A stretch of DNA of 29,979 nucleotides from NCBI GenBank assembly GCA_002298885.1, contig DBMK01000240.1, forward strand, positions 1 to 29,979. The letters run 5' to 3'. The stretch's first letter is position 1, and every line of letters begins with the position of its first letter. The translations under genes and the position numbers were made by a program. The notes beneath the pieces were generated by a model. That model did not search any database. It was given only the letters and a program-made list of their open reading frames with translations, and was not told the origin of the DNA. This DNA is from Anaerolineaceae bacterium UBA700. Its GTDB lineage: Bacteria > Chloroflexota > Anaerolineae > Anaerolineales > Anaerolineaceae. This document shows, piece by piece, positions 6,814 through 17,262 of this stretch.

Positions 6814-9258
6814 TTACCCGATCGTTGCCAGGACCTTGACTGCCTCATGCCCGTCCGCGGGCAGGGGAACCAGGTTACCCTCGACTTTTTTTCCGTCCAC
6901 GCTGAGCGATATTTCGCAGCCGGGGCCGCGGCGCTCGACGCGGATCTCGTAGCGTACGCCGCGCCACATGCGGGTGGCCTCGAAGCCCTGCCAGGCCGCC
7001 GGGATGACCGGGGCAATGCGCAGACCGGCGTAGTCCGGGCGGATGCCCAGGATCCATTGGGTGATCGCCACGAAGTTCCAGGCCGCGGTCCCGCTCAGCC
7101 AGGAATTCTTCGCCTCGCCGTGGGTGGGGGCATCTTTCCCGGCGATCATCTGGGCGTAGACGTAGGGTTCGCAGCGGTGCACCTCGCTGATCGACTCGCG
7201 GCGCGAGGGGTTGATGCGCAGGTAGTAATCGTGCGCCCGGTCACCCCGCCCGGCCAGCGTCTCGGCGATCATGATCCAGGGGTTGGTGTGGCAGAAGATC
7301 CCGGCGTTCTCCTTGTAGCCCGGCGGGTAGGAGCTGATCTCGCCCAGGTGCAGATAATACTGCGAATAGGCCGGCTGCTGGAGCACGATGCCGTGGGGCG
7401 TGGCCAGCCACTCGCCGACCGCGTCCAGGGCGCGTTCGGCCCGCCCGTCCGCCAGGCCAAGGCCGGCCATCACGCACATGCCCTGGGGCTCGATGAAGAT
7501 CTGCCCCTCGGCGCACTGCTGCGAGCCGACCGGCTGGCCGAAATCGTCGTACGCCCGCCGGAACCATTCGCCGTCCCAGCCCGCGCCCAGCACCGTCTCG
7601 CCCATGCGGGCGGCGGCCTGGCGGTTTGCGGCGGCTTCTTCATCCCGGCCCAGGGTTTCAGCCAGGTCGGCGAACTCCTGCGCCGCCAGCACGAACAGCC
7701 CGCCGATGAACACTGATTCGGCCACCTTGCCTTCCTTGTTAGTGGTGGTTTGGAAGGATTGGCCAGGCGTGTCCGAAAAGCAGTTCAGGTTCAGGCAGTC
7801 GTTCCAGTCTGCCCGCCCGATCAGCGGCAGGCCGTGCGGGCCGAGCCGGTCCAGCGTGTAGCGCAGGCTGCGCTGCAGGTGCTCGTAGAGCGGAGTCTCC
7901 GAGTCGGGCCGGTTATCGTATGGCACCCCCTCGTCCAGGATGCTCCTATCGCCAGTCTCCTTAATGTAAGCGCACACCGCCAGAACCAGCCACAGCGGAT
8001 CGTCGTTGAAATTGCTGCCCACGTCGTTGTTGCCGCGCTTGGTCAGCGGCTGGTATTGGTGGTAAGCCCCGCCGCTCGGGAGCTGGGTGGAGGCGATGTC
8101 GATGATGCGCTGGCGGGCGCGCTCCGGGATCATATGCACGAACCCCAGCAGGTCCTGGGCCGAATCGCGGAAACCCATGCCGCGCCCAATGCCCGATTCG
8201 TAGAACGAAGCCGAGCGCGACATATTGAAGGTAATCATGCACTGGTAGGCGTTCCACACATTGACCATGCGGTCGGTGTGCTCGTCGGGAGTCGTCACCT
8301 GCAGACGCCCCAACAGCTCGGCCCAATAGCGGCGCAGGTCCTGGAATGCTGCCTCTACCTGCTCGGTTTGCAGATAGTGCTGGATCACCGGCAGCACCGT
8401 ACGCTTGTTGACCGTCTGCGAGCCGGGCGGATCGAACTTGGCCTCCACCGGGTTCTCGTGGTAGCCCAGCAGGAAGATCACCTGGCGGGTCTCCCCCGGC
8501 GCCAGCTCCAGCCGCACGTGATGTGAGCCGATCGGCGCCCAGCCGTAAGCGATGGAATTGCCGGACTGCCCCCGCTCCACCACTTGCGGGCGGTCGAAGC
8601 CGTGGTATGCTCCCAGGAAGGCCTCGCGCTGCGTGTCGAAACCGGCCAGCGGCTCGGAGCAGGCGAAGTAGGCAAAGTGGTTGCGCCGCTCGCGGTATTC
8701 GGTCTTGTGGTAGATCACGCCGTCCACCAGCTCCACCTGCCCGGTGCTGAAATTGCGCTGGTAGTTCGTTGCGTCGTCCTGGGCGTCCCACAGGCAGAAT
8801 TCGACCAGCGAAAAGGCCGAAATATGGGCTGCCGTGGAGCGTCGGTTGGTCAGGCTGAGCTGCCAGACTTCCAGGCTTTGGCCCAGAGGCACGAAGTAGC
8901 GCACCTGGGCTTCGATGCCCCGGCTGCGCGAGCGGATGGCGGTGTAGCCCATCCCGTGCCGGCAGGTGTAATCCTCCAGCGGCGTGCGGGTGGGCTGCCA
9001 GGTCGGCGACCAGAACTGCCCGTTCTCGTCGTCCCGCAGGTAGATGTAGCGCCCGCCTTCGTCGAAGGGGACGTTGTTGTAGCGGTAGCGCGTCAGGCGG
9101 CGCAGGCGTGCGTCGCGGTAGAACGAATAGCCGCCGCCGGTGTTGGAGATGATGCCGAAGTAATCCTCGCAGCCGAGATAATTGATCCAGGGCAGGGGTG
9201 TATCCGGCCGCTCGATCACGTATTCCTGGTTTTGGTCGTCGAAATGCCCGTACTGCAT
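6814..9258 (-). CDS. cbp: Cellobiose phosphorylase (GH94)
   Basis: An 814-residue cytoplasmic enzyme converting cellobiose and phosphate to glucose-1-phosphate and glucose. It follows the Cellvibrio/Cellulomonas gilvus cellobiose phosphorylase pattern almost block by block: YGHFDD..EYVI at the N-terminus, [55 protein letters not shown], the catalytic-Asp motif [11 protein letters not shown] (Asp at 484 and 487), [14 protein letters not shown] and [12 protein letters not shown]. Length agrees with the 822-residue reference. An 81-82 residue N-terminal extension is possible in the same frame but lies inside the GH3 gene, is low-complexity and Arg/Gly-rich, and has no family match, so it is rejected. 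I chose the second of two adjacent ATGs (9258), which gives MQYGHFDD and puts AGG at a better distance. The GH3 stop and this start overlap as TGATG, pointing to translational coupling. Confidence 0.94.
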   Translation of the reverse strand: MQYGHFDDQNQEYVIERPDTPLPWINYLGCEDYFGIISNTGGGYSFYRDARLRRLTRYRYNNVPFDEGGRYIYLRDDENGQFWSPTWQPTRTPLEDYTCRHGMGYTAIRSRSRGIEAQVRYFVPLGQSLEVWQLSLTNRRSTAAHISAFSLVEFCLWDAQDDATNYQRNFSTGQVELVDGVIYHKTEYRERRNHFAYFACSEPLAGFDTQREAFLGAYHGFDRPQVVERGQSGNSIAYGWAPIGSHHVRLELAPGETRQVIFLLGYHENPVEAKFDPPGSQTVNKRTVLPVIQHYLQTEQVEAAFQDLRRYWAELLGRLQVTTPDEHTDRMVNVWNAYQCMITFNMSRSASFYESGIGRGMGFRDSAQDLLGFVHMIPERARQRIIDIASTQLPSGGAYHQYQPLTKRGNNDVGSNFNDDPLWLVLAVCAYIKETGDRSILDEGVPYDNRPDSETPLYEHLQRSLRYTLDRLGPHGLPLIGRADWNDCLNLNCFSDTPGQSFQTTTNKEGKVAESVFIGGLFVLAAQEFADLAETLGRDEEAAANRQAAARMGETVLGAGWDGEWFRRAYDDFGQPVGSQQCAEGQIFIEPQGMCVMAGLGLADGRAERALDAVGEWLATPHGIVLQQPAYSQYYLHLGEISSYPPGYKENAGIFCHTNPWIMIAETLAGRGDRAHDYYLRINPSRRESISEVHRCEPYVYAQMIAGKDAPTHGEAKNSWLSGTAAWNFVAITQWILGIRPDYAGLRIAPVIPAAWQGFEATRMWRGVRYEIRVERRGPGCEISLSVDGKKVEGNLVPLPADGHEAVKVLATIG

Positions 9259-11543
9259 CATTGCACCTGCCTGCCGTAGACCTGGGCCAGCATGCCGTCC
9301 ACCAGGGTGTGCGCCGGATTGGGCAGGGCGCCCTCCTGGAACTGGAGAAGGCTGAGCAGCGGCATCTCCAGCATGAAAGACATCATGTCCATGCCGATGG
9401 CGTCGCTGGCGTTTTCCTCGGCGCCCAAAAGGTGCCCCAATTCCGCCTGGAGCTGTTTGAACATCGGCTCGAACACCGGCCGGCCCTTTGGGTCCTCCAA
9501 CCAATCGCGCACGGTCGATTCGCGGTTCAGGATCGTCGGTAGGGCCAGCGTCGACTGCAGCGTGACCGTCTCGCTGAAGCGGATGTCGGCTGCCGATGCG
9601 CCGATTAGAACGTCAAATTCGCCGTCCTCGGTAATCCACTGTTTGTAGGCCGGGTGATAATAGGCGAAGGCCCGGAAATCCAGCGGGATGCTCACAGTCT
9701 TGGTCTCGCCGGGATGTAGCGCCACCTTGGCGAAGCCCTTGAGCTCCTTGGGCGGGCGGGCCAGCCTGGATTTGCGGTCGTGCACGTAGACCTGGACGAT
9801 TTCCTTGCCGGCCATCTTGCCGCTGTTGGTCACGTCCACCGAAATGGTCAGCCCGTCCACGTCTTTGAACGCAGCCGCCGATACCCTGGGGGCGCTGTAA
9901 GTGAAGGTGGTGTAGCTGCCGCCGTAGCCGAAGGGGAACTGCACCGGCAGTTCTTTGGCATCGTAATAGCGGTAGCCGATGTAGAGACCCTCGCCGTAAA
10001 GCACCTCACCGTTCCCGCCCGGGAAGTTGATGTGGGCCGGCGTGTCGGCCAGCTTAAGTGGGAAGGTCTCGGCCAGCTTGCCGCACGGGTTGACTTTGCC
10101 GAACAGCACTTCCGCCACGGCGCCGCCGCCGGCCTGGCCCATCAGCCAGGCCTGGAGCACAGCCGCCGCGCCGCCGATCCACTCGCCCATGGCCACCGGC
10201 GAGCCGGTGTTGAGCACGACCACTGTCTTGGGCTGCACCCGGCACACGGCCTTGATCAGCGCCACCTGCTGCATGGTCAGGTCCAGGTCGGCCCGGTCGT
10301 AGCCCTCGGACTCCTTCGAGGTGGGCAGGGCGATGAAGAGCAGGGCGGCCTCGGCAGTCCTGGCGGTCTCGACGGCGGCGTTGATGAGCGCCTGGTCGAA
10401 GGCGCCGCTCTCCGCGTAGCCCTCGGCGTAAGTCAGCTCGGCGTCGCCGGCCAGTTTCTTTAGCTCGTTGAAGGGCACGTCTACCAGGGTGGCATTGATG
10501 TGCGAGCTGCCGCCGCCCTGGAAATGGGCTTCCTCGGCGCTGCGCCCGATGACGGCGAGGTGCTGGGGCTTACGCAGGGGCAAAATGCCGTCGTTCTTGA
10601 GCAGGACCATGCCCTCGGCGGCGATCTGCCGCGCCAGGGCGTGATGCGCCTGGACGTCGAAGGCGCCGCCCTTAGGTGTCTGCGCCGCCTTGAAGACGAT
10701 GCTCAAGATCCGGCGCACGGACTCATTCAGCACCGCCTCGTCCAGCGCGCCGGAGCGCACGGCTTCGACCACTGCCCTCACGCGGTAATCCTTGGGTCCC
10801 GGCATTTCCAGGTCCAGGCCACCCTTCAAGGAAGCCATCCGTTCGTGCACTGCACCCCAATCCGACACCACCAGGCCCTTGAATCCCCATTCCTTCTTGA
10901 GGATATCCACCAGCAGCCTGGGATTTTCGGAGCAATAGACGCCGTTGATCTTGTTGTAAGCGCACATCACCGTCCAGGGTTTGCCCTTTTTGACGGCGGT
11001 CTCGAACGCCGGCAGGTAAATCTCACGCAGGGTGCGCTCGTCGACCTCGGCGCTGATCGAAAAGCGCTGGTATTCCTGGTTGTTGACTGCGAAATGCTTG
11101 AGCGAGGTGCCCACGCCTTTACTCTGCACGCCGTTGATGAAACTGGCCGCCATTTCGCCTGCCAGGTAGGGGTCTTCGGAGAAATATTCGAAATTGCGCC
11201 CGCCGAGGGGGGTGCGCTTCATGTTGGCGCCGGGTCCCAGCACCACGTCTACCTTTAGGGCCACGCATTCCTCGCCGATGGCCTGGCCCATCTTGTTGAC
11301 CAGGTCCAGGTCCCAGGTGGAGGCCGTGCAGGAGGCGGTCGGAAAACAGGTGGCCGGCAGGCTCTGGCCGGAAATCGAATTGGCATCCGGCACGCGGCGC
11401 ACGCCGTGCGGCCCATCTGTCACCATCATCTCGGGCACGCCCAGCCTTTCGATGGGCGTTGTTGTCCAGGCCGTGGCGCCGGTGCACAGGGCGGCCTTTT
11501 CTTCAAGCGTCATTTGCTCGATTAGAGCTTGAATATCGGTCAT
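9258..11543 (-). CDS. bgl: GH3 beta-glucosidase
   Basis: A 761-residue retaining glycosidase that removes terminal beta-linked glucose (possibly xylose) from oligosaccharides. No signal peptide is seen, so it acts in the cytoplasm on imported sugars. Order: GH3 N-terminal barrel with the nucleophile Asp228 in [10 protein letters not shown]3 C-terminal alpha/beta domain with the likely acid/base Glu413 in ESEGYDR, then a fibronectin-III-like domain (roughly 580-660) including [11 protein letters not shown]. About 90 further residues after the Fn3 domain are Met/Leu-rich near the end and have no motif I recognise. KHFAVNNQE and the [12 protein letters not shown] motif are typical of the BglB-like branch. 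AGGAG six bases before the ATG is a strong ribosome site and overlaps the stop of the GH2 gene, whose end is 9 bases away. Its stop overlaps the cellobiose phosphorylase start. Confidence 0.93.
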   Translation of the reverse strand: MTDIQALIEQMTLEEKAALCTGATAWTTTPIERLGVPEMMVTDGPHGVRRVPDANSISGQSLPATCFPTASCTASTWDLDLVNKMGQAIGEECVALKVDVVLGPGANMKRTPLGGRNFEYFSEDPYLAGEMAASFINGVQSKGVGTSLKHFAVNNQEYQRFSISAEVDERTLREIYLPAFETAVKKGKPWTVMCAYNKINGVYCSENPRLLVDILKKEWGFKGLVVSDWGAVHERMASLKGGLDLEMPGPKDYRVRAVVEAVRSGALDEAVLNESVRRILSIVFKAAQTPKGGAFDVQAHHALARQIAAEGMVLLKNDGILPLRKPQHLAVIGRSAEEAHFQGGGSSHINATLVDVPFNELKKLAGDAELTYAEGYAESGAFDQALINAAVETARTAEAALLFIALPTSKESEGYDRADLDLTMQQVALIKAVCRVQPKTVVVLNTGSPVAMGEWIGGAAAVLQAWLMGQAGGGAVAEVLFGKVNPCGKLAETFPLKLADTPAHINFPGGNGEVLYGEGLYIGYRYYDAKELPVQFPFGYGGSYTTFTYSAPRVSAAAFKDVDGLTISVDVTNSGKMAGKEIVQVYVHDRKSRLARPPKELKGFAKVALHPGETKTVSIPLDFRAFAYYHPAYKQWITEDGEFDVLIGASAADIRFSETVTLQSTLALPTILNRESTVRDWLEDPKGRPVFEPMFKQLQAELGHLLGAEENASDAIGMDMMSFMLEMPLLSLLQFQEGALPNPAHTLVDGMLAQVYGRQVQ

Positions 11544-11552
11544 CTTCTTCTC

Positions 11553-14018
11553 CTAAGAGTAAGAGTCGAACACAGAGCGGATGCGCAGGGCAGATTGGGC
11601 CTGGGCCGAGGTCCACCCGGAGGGCAGGGGGCAGGTAACGCGCAACGTCCGGCCGGCGGGCAGGTCGAAGTAGTTGTCGCTGAAGACCACGTCCATGCCC
11701 TCCAGTGACAACTCTACCAGGCGCGCCAGGGAGCCGGATTCCAGCTCGATCGCCAGCAGACCGCCATCGGCGTGCAGGCTGGCCTTTACCGCCGGTTCAA
11801 CCAGTGAGAGGTGCTTGGTGGGTACGAAAGTAGCCACCTGCAGCGCCACCTTCTGCCCGCCCTGAAGCAGCTCAGCCACGAAGACCAGCCCGCGCCGGTT
11901 GGCGTCGCTGATCCGGGCGCTGAAGTCCAGGGTGCGCACGCGAGTTGCCGCAAACGGCGCCGCCTTCACCGCCTCCTCGCCGGAGGCCAGCGCCTCGCCT
12001 TGCAGGGTTTCCAGCGACCAGCAAATGGAGCCTTCCCAGGGGGCGGGCAGGTCGCTGGTGACGAAAAGGCCCATTTCTGACGGTTTATCCTCGATGGAGA
12101 GCATCAACGGGGCATAGAAGCGGCGGGCGGCGTAGTGCAGGGCCTTCCAGCGCCCGAAATAATCCAGGCTGGACCACGAAGCAACCGGCCAGCAGTCGTT
12201 GAGCTGCCAATAGAGTGTGCCGGCCACCCGGTCCGGGTGGCGCCGCCAATGCTCAACGCCGTAGCGGATGCCCTCGGCCTGGAGCACCATGCTCAAATAA
12301 ACCAGCGAGGCGAAGTCCTTAGGCAGGCGGAAGGTGTCCAGCATCTGCCTGACCATCAGCGAATTGCCGCTGGCGTTCTTCTGGTGCTGCTCCATGATGT
12401 AAGAAGTCATGTTCCAGTCCGCCGGCTCGGCGTAGGTGCGGATGGTGGCCAGCGGTGGCAGAGCCTGGAAGCCAAACTCGCTCATGAAGCGCGGGTATTG
12501 ATTGCGGTAAGCCGTAAACGGCTTGCCGCCGTGCCACACGTCCCAGTAATGGGCGTCGCCCTGGCGCTGGCCGTTGGGATCCTCAAACGGCGTGTCTGAG
12601 GAGGGCGAACTGGGCCAGTAAGCGTGGTCCGGATCTTCGGCGCGCACCCAGGCGGGCAGGGTGTGGTGGAAGAACTGGTCGTAGGCGGCTTTCAGGTCCT
12701 GGAGCTCCGGCCGGTTCCAATTCCAATCCACCCAGCCCCATTCCATCTCGTTGTTGCCGCACCACAGGGCCAGACTGGCCCGGTGGCGCAGGCGGCGGAT
12801 GTTCTGCTGCGCCTCGATGCGCACGTTCTCCAGGAACTCAGGCTGGTTGAGCGGGTAGATGCTGCACGAGAAGATGAATTCCTGCCACACCAAAATGCCG
12901 TAGCTGTCGCACAGATCGTAGAAGCGCTCTTCTTCGTAAAATCCGCCGCCCCACACCCGCAGCATGTTGTGGTGCGTCTCGGCCGCGGAGCGAATCAGGC
13001 CTTCAAGATAAGTATCGCTGATGCGCGTGGGGAAGGAGTCCGCCGGGATCCAGTTGGAGCCTTTGGCGAAAATTCGCAGGCCGTTGACCACGAATTCAAA
13101 CGACCGCCCCCAAGAGTCCTGCTTCTGGCGCAGTTCGAGCCTGCGCAGGCCAACCTGGAACGTGCGCCGGTCGAGCGCTGCACCTGAGCTGGAGAGGGTT
13201 ACTTCGACCCGGTAAAGCGGCTGGGCGCCGTAGCCGTTGGGCCACCAGAGCTGCGGGTTGGGTATGGGAAGCCGGATGCAAGCTTCTTTCTCCAGTGAAA
13301 AGGAGGCATTGCCTTGAATCTCCTGGCCGTCCGGTGCAGTGACGTGCACATCGATATCCAGAGAAGCGTCGCTTAAACGCTGGGCCGTCACGCCTACTTC
13401 GAGAGTCACCTGCCCGTCCTGGTGCGCCTGGCGCAGGTGCACGTCGTCAAGGCGGGCTGTGCTGAATCCCTCCAGGCGCAAGTCCTTCCAGATGCCCACC
13501 GGGGGAAGCTGTGGGCCCCAGTCCCAGCCGAACTGGCAAGGAGCCTTGCGCACGTGCGGCCCGCCGGGCAGGGCCTGGGTCACCCCTGCAAGCGGGTGGG
13601 CCGCCTGCTTCTCGGCGGCGAAACGCACGGCTGAGGCGAAAGTGATCTTCAGCTCGTTGGCACCGTCGCCGTGCAAGAGCGGCTTGACCTGCCAGCGGTA
13701 CTGGCGGAACATGTTGTCGGTTTTGCCCAGAGGCTGCCCGTTGAGGGATACGCTCGCCAGGGTATCCAGTCCATCGCAGACCAGTGTAACCTGGTCCTCG
13801 GCCAGCAGCTCGGGGGCGCAGGTGAAGCTGTAGCGGTACTCCCACTCCGCCTCGGCCACCCACTGCACTTTCTTCTCGTTGTCGCCGGCGAACGGGTCCG
13901 GGATGCGCCCGAGCGCCAGCAGGTCGGTGTGTACGCCGCCGGGGACACTGGCGGGCAGCCATTCCTGCGTCCCCAACTGGCGAAACTGCCAGATGCCGGT
14001 TAAAGATTGAATCTGCAT
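11553..14018 (-). CDS. GH2 beta-mannosidase
   Basis: An 821-residue retaining beta-mannosidase that removes terminal beta-mannose from manno- or glucomanno-oligosaccharides in the cytoplasm (no signal peptide). The N-terminal sugar-binding domain starts with LTGIWQF and contains WEYRYSF and the family-typical APCQFGWDWGP. A beta-sandwich follows, then a TIM barrel with GSNWIPADSF, RVWGGGFYEE, the acid/base Glu424 in WCGNNE and the nucleophile Glu514 in MSEFGFQ. The 90-residue spacing of the two glutamates fits characterised beta-mannosidases. The frame is open upstream to 14069, but the ATG at 14018 has AGGA about 8 bases before it and the upstream one has no ribosome site and sits on a hairpin, so 14018 is preferred. 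It is the first glycosidase gene after the transporter genes, which fits use of a mannan- or glucomannan-derived substrate. Confidence 0.93.
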   Translation of the reverse strand: MQIQSLTGIWQFRQLGTQEWLPASVPGGVHTDLLALGRIPDPFAGDNEKKVQWVAEAEWEYRYSFTCAPELLAEDQVTLVCDGLDTLASVSLNGQPLGKTDNMFRQYRWQVKPLLHGDGANELKITFASAVRFAAEKQAAHPLAGVTQALPGGPHVRKAPCQFGWDWGPQLPPVGIWKDLRLEGFSTARLDDVHLRQAHQDGQVTLEVGVTAQRLSDASLDIDVHVTAPDGQEIQGNASFSLEKEACIRLPIPNPQLWWPNGYGAQPLYRVEVTLSSSGAALDRRTFQVGLRRLELRQKQDSWGRSFEFVVNGLRIFAKGSNWIPADSFPTRISDTYLEGLIRSAAETHHNMLRVWGGGFYEEERFYDLCDSYGILVWQEFIFSCSIYPLNQPEFLENVRIEAQQNIRRLRHRASLALWCGNNEMEWGWVDWNWNRPELQDLKAAYDQFFHHTLPAWVRAEDPDHAYWPSSPSSDTPFEDPNGQRQGDAHYWDVWHGGKPFTAYRNQYPRFMSEFGFQALPPLATIRTYAEPADWNMTSYIMEQHQKNASGNSLMVRQMLDTFRLPKDFASLVYLSMVLQAEGIRYGVEHWRRHPDRVAGTLYWQLNDCWPVASWSSLDYFGRWKALHYAARRFYAPLMLSIEDKPSEMGLFVTSDLPAPWEGSICWSLETLQGEALASGEEAVKAAPFAATRVRTLDFSARISDANRRGLVFVAELLQGGQKVALQVATFVPTKHLSLVEPAVKASLHADGGLLAIELESGSLARLVELSLEGMDVVFSDNYFDLPAGRTLRVTCPLPSGWTSAQAQSALRIRSVFDSYS

Positions 14019-14070
14019 GAAGGTATCCTGTTTGAAATTATGAAGATGAAGCTGGGGCGGTTTATTCATG

Positions 14071-14114
14071 TTTGCGGATTTTTACCCCGCCAAGGCAGGG
14101 CAAAAATCCGCAAA
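14071..14114. repeat. Long inverted repeat between transporter and glycosidase genes
   Basis: Arms of 21 bases (TTTGCGGATTTTT... and ...AAAAATCCGCAAA) pair with two mismatches around an AA centre. It lies between the ATPase stop and the GH2 start, in the transcribed leader of the glycosidase genes. It could reduce read-through from the transporter genes or protect RNA ends. No clean T-run follows on the minus strand. Confidence 0.65.
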
Positions 14115-14130
14115 TTCTTCCCGTTTAGCC

Positions 14131-14159
14131 GCTTCCGGATTGCGCTGGAATCCGGAAGC
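14131..14159. terminator. 11-bp hairpin just after the transporter operon
   Basis: GCTTCCGGATT and AATCCGGAAGC pair perfectly around a 7-base loop, 12 bases beyond the stop of the second ATPase gene. Position and strength suggest 3'-end formation or processing at the end of the transporter transcript. It lacks a following T-run, so intrinsic termination is uncertain. Confidence 0.5.
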
Positions 14160-14170
14160 AAGGGCAGTGC

Positions 14171-14983
14171 TTACACAGTGGAGAGGTCCCATTCCTCGTA
14201 GATCTTGGGGACGTCGTTGATCAGACGTCTGGTATAAGTCTCCTTCGGATGCAGGATCACTTCTTCGGCAGATCCGTGCTCGACGAATTTGCCGTGCTCC
14301 ATGATGTAAACGCTGTCGGAGACATAATATGCCAGGCCAATGTCATGCGTAATAAAAATGAGCGTCATCCCGGTTTCATTGCGCAGCTTCAACAGATAGT
14401 CCAGGATCGTGGCGCGCGAGCTGGCGTCGATCATCGAGGTGGGCTCATCCGCCAGCAGGATCGTTGGCTTCAGAAGGAAAATACGGGCGATCATCAAGCG
14501 CTGCATCTGCCCGCCGGAGAGCTCGAACGGATACTTGTTGGTCAATTCCTCGTACTTCAAATTCACGAATTTGCATGCCTCTGCCATCAGCTCAACTTTA
14601 TCCTGGCGCGGCAGACCTCGCCCGCCGCGCATGTTGATGCAATCTAATAGCACGGAATCGATCTTATTGAAAATATTATAGGAGGAGTAGGGATCTTGAA
14701 AAATCGCCTGGATCCCCTTCCAGTATTCCAACTTCTTTTTTTGTGAGCTGATGTCGCGCACTTTTCCCTGGAAGTAGATTTCCCCTTCTGTGGTGCTGAT
14801 CAATCCCAGGAGCATCTTTGCCAGCGTGGTCTTTCCGCTGCCCGATTCGCCCACGATGGAGACGATTTCGCCTTCGTAGAAATCAAAATCGACGTGGTCG
14901 ACGGCCACAGTTTTCTGGCGGCCCAATCCAAATACTTTGGTAAGCCCGATTCCTTTCAGGCAGGGTTTCTTTTCGTCAGGCAT
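14171..14983 (-). CDS. Opp/Dpp-type ABC transporter ATP-binding protein (OppF-like)
   Basis: A 270-residue cytoplasmic ATPase that powers the oligosaccharide importer as one half of a heterodimer. It shows Walker [10 protein letters not shown] (residues 45-53), a Q-loop region ending FQDPYSSYN, signature LSGGQMQR, Walker [10 protein letters not shown] and the switch His in FITHD. It is shorter than usual OppF/DppF and lacks the C-terminal oligopeptide-type extension with cysteines. GAGGAGG precedes the ATG by about 10 bases. The start overlaps the end of the preceding ATPase gene by 8 bases, so the two are translationally coupled. Sugar rather than peptide import is inferred from the neighbouring glycosidases. 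Confidence 0.92.
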   Translation of the reverse strand: MPDEKKPCLKGIGLTKVFGLGRQKTVAVDHVDFDFYEGEIVSIVGESGSGKTTLAKMLLGLISTTEGEIYFQGKVRDISSQKKKLEYWKGIQAIFQDPYSSYNIFNKIDSVLLDCINMRGGRGLPRQDKVELMAEACKFVNLKYEELTNKYPFELSGGQMQRLMIARIFLLKPTILLADEPTSMIDASSRATILDYLLKLRNETGMTLIFITHDIGLAYYVSDSVYIMEHGKFVEHGSAEEVILHPKETYTRRLINDVPKIYEEWDLSTV

Positions 14984-15986
14984 TCTGATAGTACCTCCTC
15001 AGTTCTTGTTCCGTCAGGATACAGCGGTAAGAACGGTGGTCATCTTCGAGCTCCTGCATGGCTATCGAGTTGGTCTTGCAGGCCGGCTGAACGTATTTGC
15101 AGCGTTCGGCAAAACGGCATCCCGCTGGCGGTTTCTTGAGGTTTGGCGGCACCCCGGGGATGGCGGTCAGCTTGTGATCGCGCAGGCCCGATTCCGGCAC
15201 GATAATCGAGCCCATGAGGCCTTTGGAATAGGGATGCAGCGGATCGAAGACGGTCTGCTGGGCGGTGCCCTTTTCCACGATCTGACCGGCATACATAACC
15301 ATAATGTCGTCGGTGACATTGTACAGCAATGGCAGCTCGTGGGTGATGAAGATCATCGATTTGATGATGCCTTTATCCATCAGGTCTTTGAGCATCTTGA
15401 TGACCAATTTCTGCGAGGTCACGTCCAGCGCCGAGGATGGCTCGTCAGCGATCAGTACTTTTGGAAAGAGGATGGTGGATACAGCGATCACCGTGCGCTG
15501 TTTCATGCCTCCGGAAAGCTCGACCGGGTATTTTTGCAGCACTTCCGCCGGAAGGCCTACGTCCTCGAAGCTGGTCCGGGCGCGTTCGTAAATCTGTTTC
15601 TTGTTTGCCCCCGGTTCGTGCGCTTGAATAACGTCCTCGATAAAAGAGATGACCTTCTGGGTCGGGTTGAGGGCGTTCATGGCTGCCTGGGGAATGTAGG
15701 CAATCTCCGTTCCCAGGACCGATTTGCGGATGTCATCCGGCTTCATCCCGGAAATATTCTTGCCGTCGATAATGATCTCTCCGCTCATGTAGTGCAGCGG
15801 AGCGAAGTAATAACCCATCAGGCTGAGGGCCAGCGTCGACTTTCCGCAGCCGGATTCCCCCGCAATCCCCAGCGATTTCCCTTCCTCGACCGTCAGAGAG
15901 ACATGGTCAACCGCATATACATCTTCCCGAAAGCGGGTGATGTATTTGGTCGTCAGTTCCTTGACCTCTAATATTACTTTAGACAT
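14976..15986 (-). CDS. Opp/Dpp-type ABC transporter ATP-binding protein (OppD-like)
   Basis: A 336-residue partner ATPase. Walker [10 protein letters not shown] (about 43-51), signature LSGGMKQR, Walker [13 protein letters not shown] and H-loop FITHE are present. The C-terminal oligopeptide-transporter domain carries the Cys motif [15 protein letters not shown], which in OppD relatives can bind an iron-sulfur cluster. The frame extends upstream to a GTG at 15995, but that codon lies inside the AGGTG ribosome site; the ATG at 15986 is 6 bases after it and is chosen. The gene begins 9 bases after the permease stop. Confidence 0.93.
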   Translation of the reverse strand: MSKVILEVKELTTKYITRFREDVYAVDHVSLTVEEGKSLGIAGESGCGKSTLALSLMGYYFAPLHYMSGEIIIDGKNISGMKPDDIRKSVLGTEIAYIPQAAMNALNPTQKVISFIEDVIQAHEPGANKKQIYERARTSFEDVGLPAEVLQKYPVELSGGMKQRTVIAVSTILFPKVLIADEPSSALDVTSQKLVIKMLKDLMDKGIIKSMIFITHELPLLYNVTDDIMVMYAGQIVEKGTAQQTVFDPLHPYSKGLMGSIIVPESGLRDHKLTAIPGVPPNLKKPPAGCRFAERCKYVQPACKTNSIAMQELEDDHRSYRCILTEQELRRYYQNA

Positions 15987-15995
15987 ATGGCTCAC

Positions 15996-17249
15996 CTAAT
16001 CCCTCAAGGCCGGGTTGAACACGTGGTCGAGCCCCGTGATCATCAAATTCATTGAGAATGTAACCAGGGCGATGGTAATAAGCACGGGCAGGTAGGCCCA
16101 CCATTTTCCCAGGATCTGGGCCTGGTAAATCAAAGCCCAGTTCATCATCAGGCCCAACGTGGGCACTTCGGTCGTTCGGGGACCCAGCCCAAGGATGGAC
16201 AGGCCGGCTTCCGCCAGGATGCCCGAGGATATCTGCAGGATGAGCGCCATGATCACGTACGAGGCGATGTAAGGCAGAATATCAGCGACGATGATGTGGA
16301 CAACGGAGTGGCCGGACAGCTTGGACAGGCTGACGTGGTCGCGGTTGCGAAGCGAAAGCACCTGCGCCCGTACGGCTCTGGCGGTCCACACCCAGGAGGT
16401 CAGGCCGATCACCACAGCGATGGTAACCGCGCCGCGGCTCTCCTGCCCGATGCTGAACGAGATCAGGATCAGCATTACCAGTGGGGGAATGACGATAAAG
16501 AGGTTGGTAATGAACGATATAATATCGTCCACTATGCCGCCAATATACCCCGCCAGCAATCCTAAAGTTAAGCCGATCAAAGTGGCGATAATGCCGGCGA
16601 CGAAACCGATCTCCAGCGATACGCCGAGGGCTTTAACCAGCTCGGTGAGCACGTCCCGGCCGAAATTATCAGTTCCCAACGGGAATACACGCACGTTTGC
16701 AATCTGGCCGATGTTCACGTATTCGTTTTGGTTGACGGTGCCGACCTGCTCAAGGGCGCCCGTCTGGGGGTTTTTGTTCGCGATGATCACCCCTCCGCTC
16801 GATAAAAGGGTCTTGAGCGAATTGTCCAGCCGGATATAGTAATTTCGCTTGGCGTTGGTCAGCCCGGAAACATCTTTCTTAGGGTCGTAATTCTTCTGCC
16901 ACAAAGCCAGGAGACCGTTGGTATCCGTGACGTCGATATCGTCTTCAGGGACTCCACTTAATACCAGCCAATCCTTCATAGCATTGCGGTCGTCGTTGTT
17001 CAACTTGTCGGCAATGCGCTTGACGTCGGCGCCCTTGAGATTCAGGGTATAGGTGGTAGAGGAGTTGACGACATCCTCACTGCTCACGTAAGTGCCCGGT
17101 GGGAAAAATGTTCCCTGGCCGATGATCGCCAATGGATCATCCTTGATGAACAGCGGATAAACGAGCACAGTCAGGATCAGCGCCGCAAAAATGCAAAAGC
17201 CAACCATAAATTTGCCGGAATGAAAAACCTGTCGGAGTGTATTTTTCAT
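15996..17249 (-). CDS. Opp/Dpp-type ABC permease (OppC-like) with large extracytoplasmic insertion
   Basis: A 417-residue inner-membrane permease, over 100 residues longer than usual OppC/DppC. One N-terminal membrane segment (about 14-35) is followed by roughly 150 polar residues (about 40-195). The canonical motif before membrane segment 2 then appears, here [13 protein letters not shown], followed by five more hydrophobic segments and the cytoplasmic EAA-like loop with [16 protein letters not shown]. The inserted stretch should face outside the cytoplasmic membrane and could contact the binding protein; it contains no motif I recognise. AAGGG lies about 10 bases before the ATG. The gene is 13 bases after the partner permease. 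It forms the translocation channel with that permease. Confidence 0.92.
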   Translation of the reverse strand: MKNTLRQVFHSGKFMVGFCIFAALILTVLVYPLFIKDDPLAIIGQGTFFPPGTYVSSEDVVNSSTTYTLNLKGADVKRIADKLNNDDRNAMKDWLVLSGVPEDDIDVTDTNGLLALWQKNYDPKKDVSGLTNAKRNYYIRLDNSLKTLLSSGGVIIANKNPQTGALEQVGTVNQNEYVNIGQIANVRVFPLGTDNFGRDVLTELVKALGVSLEIGFVAGIIATLIGLTLGLLAGYIGGIVDDIISFITNLFIVIPPLVMLILISFSIGQESRGAVTIAVVIGLTSWVWTARAVRAQVLSLRNRDHVSLSKLSGHSVVHIIVADILPYIASYVIMALILQISSGILAEAGLSILGLGPRTTEVPTLGLMMNWALIYQAQILGKWWAYLPVLITIALVTFSMNLMITGLDHVFNPALRD

Positions 17250-17262
17250 AGCAGCATTTCCC

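Noticed and set aside
9259..9504. N-terminal extension of cellobiose phosphorylase by about 82 residues.
   Set aside because: It lies wholly inside the GH3 gene in another frame, is Arg/Gly-rich and has no counterpart in GH94 proteins. The TGATG overlap and AGGTG support the start at 9258.
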